Notes under the pieces: model-generated
The model's input: only the letters and a program-made list of their open reading frames with translations
Told to the model about the DNA's origin: nothing
Databases searched by the model: none
NCBI GenBank assembly: GCA_014695195.1
Contig: JACJNW010000011.1
Span: forward strand, 62,001 to 126,000
DNA from: Cyanobacteria bacterium FACHB-DQ100
GTDB taxonomy: Bacteria > Cyanobacteriota > Cyanobacteriia > Leptolyngbyales > Leptolyngbyaceae
DNA length: 64,000 nt
Direction: 5' to 3'
In this document: in pieces, positions 54,413-62,106 of the stretch
Numbering within the stretch: the stretch's first letter is position 1
How the letters are laid out: each line of letters opens with the position of its first letter
Program-made: the position numbers and the translations under genes

Positions 54413-54487
54413 ATGATTCAAACCTTTCAGAATTGTTACATCAATCCCATCAAGGTTAGTCAAGCGATTCATCCGACGACAGCCTAA
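54413..54487 (+). CDS. Possible 24-residue small ORF with strong RBS
   Basis: A short frame, [20 protein letters not shown] then PTTA, preceded by an excellent ribosome-binding site GGAGG at 54401-54405, 7 bases from the ATG. It reads opposite to the ABC ATPase and the two stop codons overlap (54484-54487). It may be a truncated gene, a small peptide, or a leader. No family is recognised. Confidence 0.35.
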   Translation: MIQTFQNCYINPIKVSQAIHPTTA

Positions 54488-55353
54488 TGTATCCGCGATT
54501 CTTCGATCGCTCGCGTTTCTCGCGACAGGTGTAGCTCTAGCTGTGCCTTCAACTCATGATAAGCCGGATACTGATCCAGGTTTTCGCGCTTGCGGGGACG
54601 AGCAAAGGGCACATCCAACACCTCTACGATTCGAGCTGCTGGGCCGCGACTCATCACCACAATTTTGTCGGACAGCAGCAGTGCTTCCTCGATACTATGA
54701 GTAATCAGAATCACGGTTTTGCGCTGTTGTTCCAGGATGCGGGCAATCTCATCTTGCAGAAAGCCCCGCGTCAACGCATCTAACGCTCCGAACGGTTCAT
54801 CCATCAGCAAAATTTCTGGGTTAATTGCTAGAGCGCGGGCAATTCCCACCCGTTGCTTCATGCCCCCAGACAGTTCGTGAGGATGCTTGCGATCGGCTCC
54901 CTGCAATCCGACTAAATCAATGTACTCGCGCACAAGGTCTTTTTGTTTGGCAAGCGGCATCTGAGGATAGACTGTTTCGATCGCAAACCGAATGTTTTCG
55001 GCAACGGTCATCCAGGGCATCAGCGAATAGTTCTGAAACACGACACCGCGATCGGCTCCCGGATGATGTACCTGCTTTCCATTGATCAACACTGAACCCT
55101 GCGTGGGTGTGGTCAGTCCAGCAATAATATTCAGAAGGGTTGACTTACCGCAGCCCGAAGGTCCAATGATCGAAACAAAGGTATTCGGGGTGATGTCTAG
55201 ATTGATATCCACGATCGCCACAAAGTCTTGAGAAGTGCGACGAAGCAGCTTATCTTGCCAGTGTTGCCGCCCTGGAAACACCTTGAACACATTTTGTAAG
55301 CTTAACTGAACAGAGGTATCTGTTTTAGTGCGATCGGTGTGGGAAGAAACCAT
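54484..55353 (-). CDS. ABC transporter ATP-binding protein (NrtD/SsuB-like)
   Basis: A 289-residue nucleotide-binding subunit. Walker [10 protein letters not shown] is at 64-72. The signature [15 protein letters not shown], Walker [16 protein letters not shown] and the switch His in LITHSIEEA follow. It belongs to the nitrate/taurine/sulfonate/bicarbonate group that includes NrtD, SsuB and TauB. Its start follows the permease stop with no gap. It drives import with the permease and binding protein upstream; the substrate is probably an organic nitrogen or sulfur compound. Confidence 0.92.
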   Translation of the reverse strand: MVSSHTDRTKTDTSVQLSLQNVFKVFPGRQHWQDKLLRRTSQDFVAIVDINLDITPNTFVSIIGPSGCGKSTLLNIIAGLTTPTQGSVLINGKQVHHPGADRGVVFQNYSLMPWMTVAENIRFAIETVYPQMPLAKQKDLVREYIDLVGLQGADRKHPHELSGGMKQRVGIARALAINPEILLMDEPFGALDALTRGFLQDEIARILEQQRKTVILITHSIEEALLLSDKIVVMSRGPAARIVEVLDVPFARPRKRENLDQYPAYHELKAQLELHLSRETRAIEESRIH

Positions 55354-56184
55354 CTACTTTTCTCCGAAAGAAACCCAGGTTTGCAACAATGCTAGTAGCT
55401 GATCGAGAACCAATCCGGTGACTCCAATGATGACGATCGCGGTAATAATACTGGTGATGCTCAAGTTATTCCACTCTGCCCAAACAAGGCTACCAATGCC
55501 GGTTCCGCCTACAATCATCTCTGCTGCTACGATTACAAGCCAAGAGATACCAATGCTAATTCGTAATCCAGCCACAATGCTCGGAGCCGCAGCCGGAAGA
55601 ATGATTTTCCAGATCGTTCGCCAACGAGAAGCACCCAAAGTCCGAGCCACATTCAGATAGTCTTTTGAGACGCTACTCACTCCAAATTTAGTATTGATGA
55701 GCGTAGGCCAAATACTAGAAATTGCAATCACAAACAATGCGGTGCCTTCGGAGCTTTTCAGCAGCCCTAATCCTAGCGGCAACCAGGCTAAGGGCGATAC
55801 CGGACGCATCAATTGAATAAATGGATTCACCGCTTTCGAGACGACTTCTGATAAACCAATCAAGACTCCTATTGGAATCGCGATCGCTGATCCAAGCAGA
55901 AATCCAGTCAGCACGCGCTGAAGACTAGCGATTAAGTGCAATCCTACGCCTTTATCGTTCGGACCATTGTCATAGAAAGGATCGCTAATCCAATTCCAAA
56001 AATCTGCGATCGTGCGACTTGCAGACGGCATCACGGGTGAGAAAATTTGCAGATTAACCCCCAATTCCCAAATGCCGAGCAGTGCGGTCAGCAGGACGAG
56101 AAACAGGACGATCGCTTGCAGGTTTTGGTTTTGCAGCAGTGAAGCAGAACGCGATCGAGGTCTAACAACAGGAGAAGTTGTCAT
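55354..56184 (-). CDS. ABC transporter permease (NrtB/SsuC-like)
   Basis: A 276-residue membrane protein with about six hydrophobic segments (IVLFLVLLTALLGIWELGV; the EAA-like coupling loop AARTLGASRWRTIWKIILPAAAPSIVAGLR). The EAA loop docks the ATPase. It belongs to the nitrate/sulfonate/taurine permease family. It begins 2 bases after the binding-protein stop and ends directly at the ATPase start, a compact operon. Confidence 0.92.
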   Translation of the reverse strand: MTTSPVVRPRSRSASLLQNQNLQAIVLFLVLLTALLGIWELGVNLQIFSPVMPSASRTIADFWNWISDPFYDNGPNDKGVGLHLIASLQRVLTGFLLGSAIAIPIGVLIGLSEVVSKAVNPFIQLMRPVSPLAWLPLGLGLLKSSEGTALFVIAISSIWPTLINTKFGVSSVSKDYLNVARTLGASRWRTIWKIILPAAAPSIVAGLRISIGISWLVIVAAEMIVGGTGIGSLVWAEWNNLSITSIITAIVIIGVTGLVLDQLLALLQTWVSFGEK

Positions 56185-56186
56185 AA

Positions 56187-57770
56187 CTAAACTCCAAACT
56201 TCTTAATTTGCTCTTGTACATACGCAGAAGCATTCGCAGGGTTGAATTCACCCGTTTTAAGCTTTTCAACGCGGGTCGGTTCAGTGGGCGGATTTTGCCC
56301 AACCTCCTGTGCTAACTCTCGTGCCAGATCAGTCATAAAGGTTTGATTCGCAATTTCGTCATAGTTTGCTTTGGCTTCGGGCATCAAATCCCAGCGCACC
56401 ATCTGAGATGAGATCCAAGCCGCGAAACTTTTCCAGGGATAAGTGTCAAAGCCAATACGGGTGGGGACATCCAGCGTGTTGCCTAGCCCATCCTCGAATT
56501 TCCCGGTTAACACAGCTTGCAACACGGGTTCTGGCTGGTTGAGGTACTTACGATCGCTCATCAGCCTAGCGATTTCTCCTCGATTTGCTGCGTTATCTGT
56601 GTAGGCAGCAGATTCAATAATTGATTTATTCACAGCTCGGAATGTGTTCGGATGAGCATCAATCCAAGTCTGGCTAGCAGCAAAGGCACAGCAGGGATGA
56701 CCATTCCACAAGTCTTTGGTCAATAGATGAATAAAGCCAATTTTCTCGAAGACTGCCCGTTGCCCAAAGTTATCTGGCATCAAGAATGCATCAATTTGTC
56801 CAGCAGCCATCTTTGCAACCGAATCTGGCGGCGGCACAATCTCAATTTTCACATCCTGGTCTGGATTTAGCCCACCAGAAGCAAGATAGTAACGTAACAA
56901 CAGATTGTGCATTGAATAAGGAAAAGGAATCCCGATCGACATTCCCTTGAAGTCTGCTGCCGTTTTGACGCGATCTTTGTGCTTGTTGGCGACTGCGATC
57001 GACTGTCCATTGATGTTTTCGATACTAGCAAGCTTAATTGGAAAAGCAGTAGAACCTAAACCCATAGAGATCGCGATCGGCATCGGCGACAGCATATGGT
57101 AAGCGTCTAACTCTCCTGCGATCGCGGCTTCTCGTACGGCTGCCCAGTTCGGCATTTTCTTCAACGTCACATTCAGCCCTTGCTTTTTGTAAAACTCTAA
57201 AGGTTCTGCGGCAACGATCGGAATTGAGCAAGCAATCGGAATAAAGCCGATCGTCAGATTCGATTTTTCTAAGTTAGTGGGAGCGGAGGCTGAAGCGGTT
57301 GAAGATTGAGTTTCGCGCCTGCTGCCGCAACTTGCGAGCGTCACCACTGCCGCAGCCGCAGCAACTTTAACCAAAAAATCTCGCCGCCGGAATCGGCTCA
57401 ACCGCACCGCATCACCCAAGAATTCAACTGCATTCGGACCAAATGCGGCGGCAAAGGCTTCTTCTAATCCGCCTGCTTGTTGGATTAAGTCATTGCACAA
57501 GTCGCGCTGTTCTGGCTCTGCTTGATCAATCATTCGCAGCAGCAATGCTTTCTGAAATTCAGCATAAGTCAAGTTCTTAGCGAATTCCAATGTTGTGTCT
57601 GCATAGTGCCCCATCTTGATCAAGTCATCAATCAAATCAACTGGATCTTGAGGCATTCCTTCTAAAAATTTCCAGTGATCTTGCGATCGATGTGATCCAC
57701 CACAAGCACAAGCTAACTCAGATAAAGAATAAACTCCGCTCGTCTCTAACAATTTCGTGTGTGCTGCCAT
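56187..57770 (-). CDS. ABC substrate-binding lipoprotein (NrtA/SsuA-like) with a long N-terminal extension
   Basis: A 527-residue protein. Residues 1-127 are a soluble helical extension with CACGGSH near residue 21. Only then comes a twin-Arg-like signal (RRRDF at 128-132), a hydrophobic stretch (about 134-147) and a lipobox TLASC with Cys148. After a Ser-rich linker comes the NrtA/SsuA-type periplasmic binding fold (about 170-500; LTIGFIPIACSIPIVAAEPLEFYKKQGL). Standard family members start near the signal, so the extension is unusual. The substrate is unknown; anion, nitrile or amide nitrogen sources are candidates from the neighbours. Confidence 0.85.
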   Translation of the reverse strand: MAAHTKLLETSGVYSLSELACACGGSHRSQDHWKFLEGMPQDPVDLIDDLIKMGHYADTTLEFAKNLTYAEFQKALLLRMIDQAEPEQRDLCNDLIQQAGGLEEAFAAAFGPNAVEFLGDAVRLSRFRRRDFLVKVAAAAAVVTLASCGSRRETQSSTASASAPTNLEKSNLTIGFIPIACSIPIVAAEPLEFYKKQGLNVTLKKMPNWAAVREAAIAGELDAYHMLSPMPIAISMGLGSTAFPIKLASIENINGQSIAVANKHKDRVKTAADFKGMSIGIPFPYSMHNLLLRYYLASGGLNPDQDVKIEIVPPPDSVAKMAAGQIDAFLMPDNFGQRAVFEKIGFIHLLTKDLWNGHPCCAFAASQTWIDAHPNTFRAVNKSIIESAAYTDNAANRGEIARLMSDRKYLNQPEPVLQAVLTGKFEDGLGNTLDVPTRIGFDTYPWKSFAAWISSQMVRWDLMPEAKANYDEIANQTFMTDLARELAQEVGQNPPTEPTRVEKLKTGEFNPANASAYVQEQIKKFGV

Positions 57771-57805
57771 GATCGTATGGTTCTGGTTATAACAACGGTG
57801 TTCTT

Positions 57806-58936
57806 TTACAGTTCATGCAGCATCTTTTTTAGCTGCTTCAAAGCTGGAGTGACGATCGCCACAAAGTAAGATTCGCGTAGCTTGCGTTCCACTTCTGCGC
57901 CATGTAAATAGCCTCTAGCTCCTGTGTGCAACATTGCAGCATTAGCGGCTCTCAATGACAATTCCGATGCTGTAATCCGGGCTTGGATCACGGCTTTGAG
58001 TTGAGTGCGATCGATTGTGGTTTTGCCCGTGATTGCATGGGCAAGTACAGACGTGTTTTGACGAGCCATTTCTAGCTCTTCACTCAAGTTATCAACTTGA
58101 TCATCCAAAAAACAATTGACGTGCCCATAGCGTTGATTGCTACGCTTCATAATCTCAAGACACCTTGCGGTGAGTCCTAACCCCATGCCAACTTGCGTCA
58201 AAATAAATCCTGGACGAATTTGGTTGACATAGCTTGTACAGGGAGCCGCCAAAATCAATTCATCCGGGACAAACACATCGCGAAACACACAGCTATAGGT
58301 ATTGCTGCCTTCTAATGCAATGAAGTGAGCATTTTGTCGCAGCGTCAGTCCCTCTAATTCGTCAGAGACGATCGCCATCAAATACTGATCAGAATCCGGC
58401 AATTGAGCCGCAATGCCGAAGTAATGTCCTGCTCCAATGTTAGAAACCCAGGGCAGCATTCCATTCAGCACATAACCGTCCGATCGACGTTCTGCAACCA
58501 GCGCAATTTTCTCAATTCCAGCAAAGTGCTTCATCGGGTTTGACAACCCAGTGCCGCCCAAACGCTTTCCCGTTGCGACTTGAGGTAAAACCTGCTGTTG
58601 CAGATAATTATTGTCACTATTCTGCATATACCAGGTACAAGCAATCTGGCACCAGGTCATAAACCCAGTACAGAGGCATTCTGCCGAGATTGCTTCGATC
58701 ACTTGAATTGCAGCCCACAAACCATTCCCCGTACCGCCAAATTCTGGAGAAACTGCTTGAGCAAAACCACCAATAGCACCAACTTGGTGCATAAAAGTAC
58801 GAGGATATTTCCCTTGATCGATGTCGGACACGATCGGTGCAAGATCAGTGCGAATTGCAGTATTCAATTGAATCAATGTGTCAGCGATCGAGGGAGGCGA
58901 GGTGGGTTCCGCAACCGAGCTAGAAATTAGTTGCAT
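57806..58936 (-). CDS. Acyl-CoA-dehydrogenase-fold flavoenzyme, monooxygenase-like
   Basis: A 376-residue protein with the three-part acyl-CoA dehydrogenase fold: an N-terminal helical part, a middle beta domain (about 130-230; RLGGTGLSNP, GYVLNGMLPWVSNIG) and a C-terminal helical part. The C-terminal helix shows GARGYLHGAEVERKLRES but where dehydrogenases have IYEGT it has IVTPA (361-365). That matches the group of FMN/flavin monooxygenases (DszC, SfnB, isobutylamine N-hydroxylase) that use this fold. The substrate is unknown; oxidation of an amine or sulfur compound before the nitrile hydratase steps is an inference. It precedes the transporter genes by 35 bases. Confidence 0.78.
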   Translation of the reverse strand: MQLISSSVAEPTSPPSIADTLIQLNTAIRTDLAPIVSDIDQGKYPRTFMHQVGAIGGFAQAVSPEFGGTGNGLWAAIQVIEAISAECLCTGFMTWCQIACTWYMQNSDNNYLQQQVLPQVATGKRLGGTGLSNPMKHFAGIEKIALVAERRSDGYVLNGMLPWVSNIGAGHYFGIAAQLPDSDQYLMAIVSDELEGLTLRQNAHFIALEGSNTYSCVFRDVFVPDELILAAPCTSYVNQIRPGFILTQVGMGLGLTARCLEIMKRSNQRYGHVNCFLDDQVDNLSEELEMARQNTSVLAHAITGKTTIDRTQLKAVIQARITASELSLRAANAAMLHTGARGYLHGAEVERKLRESYFVAIVTPALKQLKKMLHEL

Positions 58937-59001
58937 AGCTAAAACGGGGTTGTGAACAGTTCTGAAAAGAGATGATTAACTGTCGAAAATAACCTTCGTT
59001 C

Positions 59002-59086
59002 CAATCCCTTCCCTTTTAGGAAAGCTTCTGCTTGCTTCTTAGATGCCAAGGGATATGTCTTCTAAAGCCTGTAGGAGAAGGGATTG
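59002..59086. repeat. Large imperfect hairpin between the OsmC-like and dehydrogenase-like genes
   Basis: CAATCCCTTC (59002-59011) is the exact complement of GAAGGGATTG (59077-59086); further pairing (TAGGAAAGC with the later GCCTGTAGG-type bases) extends inward. Read leftward it lies between osmC and the next gene, so it may be an attenuator, processing site or the end of a small palindromic element. Confidence 0.5.
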
Positions 59087-59142
59087 AAGCGTAAGAGACG
59101 TTGATTTGTACTGCAAAAATTAAGTAGGAGCGATGCCTCAGT

Positions 59143-59685
59143 CTATGCCAAAGCAACTTCCATGTTGACGGGTAAGCGTAAGGTGTTTGCAACAGGCGAC
59201 CAGTAGTTAGAGTGTGCCACCAAGTCTTCTAGCTCCTCACGACTCGCATTGCCTTCTAAATCAACCTTGACGCGAATATCGGTAAAGCCGAGCCGCTTTT
59301 CAGCGAGATCCCCAATGCCCCAAACTCCTGTGATGTTGATGTCGCCTTCTAATTCTAGTTCTAGCTTTGTCAGAACAATTCCGCGCATTGTAGCGTTAGC
59401 ATGAATGCCAACAGACAAACAAGAACCTAAACAAGCTAACACCGCTTCAGAAGGATTGGGGGCTGTGTCTTCTCCTAACAAACTCGGTGGTTCGTCAATC
59501 ACATGAGCAGGCAAATCACGCACATAAGTCAGATTACGAAACTGTCCTTCACAGACCGTCTTAACCTTCAACGATTTGACAACGTTAGGATTTGCCTTTG
59601 CGGTTGCAGCTAGATTCTCCAATCCATCCTTGCTTACAGGGCGGAGAGGCGTTTTGACTTGCGTGGTAAAGGTTGTCTGAGTCAT
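59143..59685 (-). CDS. OsmC-family protein with altered cysteine pair
   Basis: A 180-residue OsmC-like protein. The core motif PSEAVLACLGSCLSVGIHA (Cys85 and Cys89 near 78-96) follows an alpha/beta N-terminal part. Peroxidase-type OsmC/Ohr proteins have a second Cys in a CPV motif; here the equivalent is SPV at 163-165 (YWSPVANTL). That argues against a classic thiol peroxidase. I start at ATG 59685 (MTQTTFTTQVK); the frame extends 53 residues upstream over a gap with no likeness. It is in the leftward group facing away from formamidase. Confidence 0.8.
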   Translation of the reverse strand: MTQTTFTTQVKTPLRPVSKDGLENLAATAKANPNVVKSLKVKTVCEGQFRNLTYVRDLPAHVIDEPPSLLGEDTAPNPSEAVLACLGSCLSVGIHANATMRGIVLTKLELELEGDINITGVWGIGDLAEKRLGFTDIRVKVDLEGNASREELEDLVAHSNYWSPVANTLRLPVNMEVALA

Positions 59686-59773
59686 GATTCGATTCAAATA
59701 GAACGTTCTATCTATAAAAGCAGACTTCACTAAATTAATGTTGTGCTTGTGGTTACAAATTCTATGTTCAAGT

Positions 59774-60019
59774 TTACGTCTGAGCAAAACGAATTGGGTT
59801 GCTATTGACTGCAATGAGATGGTCGAGCCGGATTTCAGTTCCACTGTTGAGCCTCAAGAAATCTGCTTTATTTGCTGCATAGACATCCACAATGCGATCG
59901 TAAACTTCAATCGTTTCTCCCAGTGCATTGCGATAAACGATCGAGCAGACCTGGTGCAAAGTTGCCAATGCTTCAAGTTGGTCATAAAAATCACAGTCAA
60001 CTAAGCGATAGTCACTCAT
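59774..60019 (-). CDS. Rof-like (Rho-binding antiterminator-type) small protein
   Basis: An 81-residue protein resembling Rof/YaeO, the Rho inhibitor of enterobacteria: YRLVDCDFYDQLE near the N-terminus, IVYRNALGETIEVYDRIVDV in the middle, and IRLDHLIAVN near the end. Rof binds the Rho primary RNA-binding site. Cyanobacteria generally lack a rho gene, so this copy may bind RNA or another OB-fold protein instead. It reads leftward 88 bases ahead of the OsmC-like gene and divergent from formamidase. Confidence 0.68.
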   Translation of the reverse strand: MSDYRLVDCDFYDQLEALATLHQVCSIVYRNALGETIEVYDRIVDVYAANKADFLRLNSGTEIRLDHLIAVNSNPIRFAQT

Positions 60020-60370
60020 AATCAGTTTTTCTGATAGTGATAAGCAGCAGTAAGCGTAGCAAAATTGGTTGTAACCGTTTGTGTAGAGACCGCTTTGGTC
60101 TGAAGTCTCAGAGATTAAAACAATCTGGAAGTACGCTGATTGATAGGCGCATTAAAGAATCTATTTTGGAAAATTGTCTCTTCCGACACAATCTCTCAAT
60201 CGATAATTGTGTTCTTTATATCTAAGATTTAACGCTATGAACTGATTGCCATTTGAATCGATCGCACCTGAATTTAGTAGATCGGTGTTTTGAGTAGTTA
60301 GGCTGGCACGGTGTCGATATGCGACGCGGAAATAGAAATTGCTGCATCCTGTTATTTCAAGGAGAGAACT
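60020..60370. other. Divergent control region of the nitrile/amide cluster
   Basis: Promoters for the leftward (Rof/OsmC/transporter) and rightward (formamidase/nitrile hydratase) groups should be here. A 7-bp inverted repeat is at 60186-60212. I scanned for the NtcA consensus GTAN8TAC and found no match. AAGGAGAG just before 60371 is the formamidase ribosome-binding site. Confidence 0.55.
60186..60212. promoter_or_regulatory. Candidate operator: 7-bp inverted repeat
   Basis: ACACAAT (60186-60192) and ATTGTGT (60206-60212) are complementary with a 13-base spacer, about 160 bases before formamidase. Spacing fits a dimeric regulator but no regulator is assigned. Confidence 0.3.
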
Positions 60371-61576
60371 ATGCCGAAGACATTGTTTAAGGTCGATCTC
60401 ACTAAACCAATGGATCAGCAGGAATTGCCAGGACATAATCGCTGGCATCCCAATATCCCAGCAGTCGTTTCGGTGAATCCGGGCGAGGTGTTTCGGATTG
60501 AGTGTAAGGATTGGACGGATGGGCAGATCAAGAACAATGATGATCCAAAAGATATTGAAGAGGTCGATTTAACAGTCGTTCACGTTCTCAGCGGCCCTAT
60601 CTGGGTGAATGGCGCACAACCCGGAGACATTCTTGTTGTAGATTTGCTCGATATTGGAGCGCTGCAAGGGGATGAGTGGGGCTTTACAGGCATCTTTGCT
60701 AAAGAAAATGGCGGTGGCTTTCTAACCGATCACTTTCCCAAAGCCGCTAAAGCAATCTGGGACTTCCAGGGCATCTATACGAGTTCACGGCATATTCCGG
60801 GTGTGCGGTTTGCGGGGATTACTCACCCCGGTTTGATTGGCTGTGCGCCATCGCATGAACTTTTGGCGACGTGGAACAAGCGGGAAGCAGAGCTAATGAG
60901 TTCTCAACCCGATCGCCGCACTTATGGAGCAGAAATCAAAGGCGATTTGGCAACGTTAGCTGCTTTACCAAATCCGAAGAATGCGATCTTAGGGCAAGTG
61001 GCAGCATCTGACTTCGATCTCATCGCCGCAGAAGGCGCTAGAACAGTTCCGCCTCGCGAACATGGCGGCAATTGTGATATCAAGAATCTGTCGCGTGGCA
61101 CTCGGATTTACTTCCCGGTCTATGTAGAAGGAGCAAAGCTTTCGATGGGCGACATTCACTTCTCGCAAGGCGATGGAGAGATTTCGTTCTGTGGTGCGAT
61201 CGAGATGTCTGGCTTTATCGACCTCCACGTAGACGTTATCAAAGGCGGAATGGACAAGTACGGCATGATCAATCCGATCTTTAAGCCGGGGCCTGTTGAA
61301 CCGCGTTACTCTGAGTACCTTGTATTTGAAGGAATTTCAGTCGATGAGTTTACGGGCAAGCAGTATTTTATGGATGTTCACATTGCGTATCGTCGCGCTT
61401 GTCTCAATGCGATCGAGTACCTGAAGAAATTTGGCTTCACCGGAGAGCAAGCCTATCTATTGCTCAGTTGCGCTCCGGTCGAAGGCAGAATCAGCGGCAT
61501 TGTAGACATTCCAAATGCCTGTTGTACAGTCGCCATTCCAACAGAGATTTTTGATCAGCCAATTTTACCTGTGTAA
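60371..61576 (+). CDS. fmdA: Formamidase (FmdA/AmdA family)
   Basis: A 401-residue acetamidase/formamidase that hydrolyses formamide (or short amides) to ammonia and the acid. It opens MPKTLFKVDLTKPMDQQ. The family blocks PGHNRWHPNIP, PWDW-like IECKDWTDGQI, GDILVVDLLDIG, and the zinc-associated REHGGNCDIKNLSRG (His and Cys near residue 230) and CAPVEGRISGIVD are visible. The length matches the 400-residue family. Ribosome-binding site AAGGAGAG at 60358-60366. It begins the rightward operon with fmdB, cobW, DUF1097 and nitrile hydratase. Confidence 0.93.
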   Translation: MPKTLFKVDLTKPMDQQELPGHNRWHPNIPAVVSVNPGEVFRIECKDWTDGQIKNNDDPKDIEEVDLTVVHVLSGPIWVNGAQPGDILVVDLLDIGALQGDEWGFTGIFAKENGGGFLTDHFPKAAKAIWDFQGIYTSSRHIPGVRFAGITHPGLIGCAPSHELLATWNKREAELMSSQPDRRTYGAEIKGDLATLAALPNPKNAILGQVAASDFDLIAAEGARTVPPREHGGNCDIKNLSRGTRIYFPVYVEGAKLSMGDIHFSQGDGEISFCGAIEMSGFIDLHVDVIKGGMDKYGMINPIFKPGPVEPRYSEYLVFEGISVDEFTGKQYFMDVHIAYRRACLNAIEYLKKFGFTGEQAYLLLSCAPVEGRISGIVDIPNACCTVAIPTEIFDQPILPV

Positions 61577-61643
61577 CCAACAGACTCGATGAAGTGGGGT
61601 GGTTCTCATCCCCTAATTGTTCATGTAGCAAAAGATGAACGGT

Positions 61644-61904
61644 ATGCCCTTATATGAATTTCGCTGTGAGAGCTGTGGCATTTTTGATGTGTGGCGATCG
61701 ATTTCTGAATCAACGTCTTCGGCTCATTGTCCCACCTGCGAAGCTCCCGCCAAACGAATTTTTTCTGCTCCGGCTGTGTTGTCTGGTGGGCTGCGGCTGA
61801 AGCGCGAAAACCCAGAGCCACAACTGGTTAAACGCAAAACAGAGCCGGAAGCTCCAAAAAACAGAAGCCACGCAGGAGGGCGACCCTGGATGATTGGACA
61901 TTAA
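61644..61904 (+). CDS. FmdB-family zinc ribbon protein
   Basis: An 86-residue protein. The N-terminal zinc ribbon MPLYEFRCESCGIFDVW carries CESCG, and CPTC is the second pair, both near residue 8 and 33. The rest is a basic, disordered tail (RKTEPEAPKNRSHAGGRP). FmdB proteins accompany formamidase genes and may regulate or stabilise them. I start at ATG 61644 with the canonical MPLYEFRC; ATG 61635 adds three residues. It follows fmdA by 67 bases. Confidence 0.88.
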   Translation: MPLYEFRCESCGIFDVWRSISESTSSAHCPTCEAPAKRIFSAPAVLSGGLRLKRENPEPQLVKRKTEPEAPKNRSHAGGRPWMIGH

Positions 61905-62106
61905 TCCAGTTCCCTCGATCGATCATTGCGTCTGCCTCTCAAGGCTATAAGCAAGTGAGTTTCAATTTGTCTCAATCACTACTTTTCTTCAGGGACATTA
62001 GTGGGACTAATAAACTCAAGCTCGATCGAATCAAAGATATAGACAGAATTTTCTTAAAGCAATCTCATTGCTCAACACTGACCAATCGTAGAAATCGCGC
62101 TAAATT

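Noticed and set aside
60020-60370. NtcA-binding site in the nitrile/amide control region
   Set aside because: I read every GTA in this stretch and none is followed by TAC after eight bases, so the consensus is absent.
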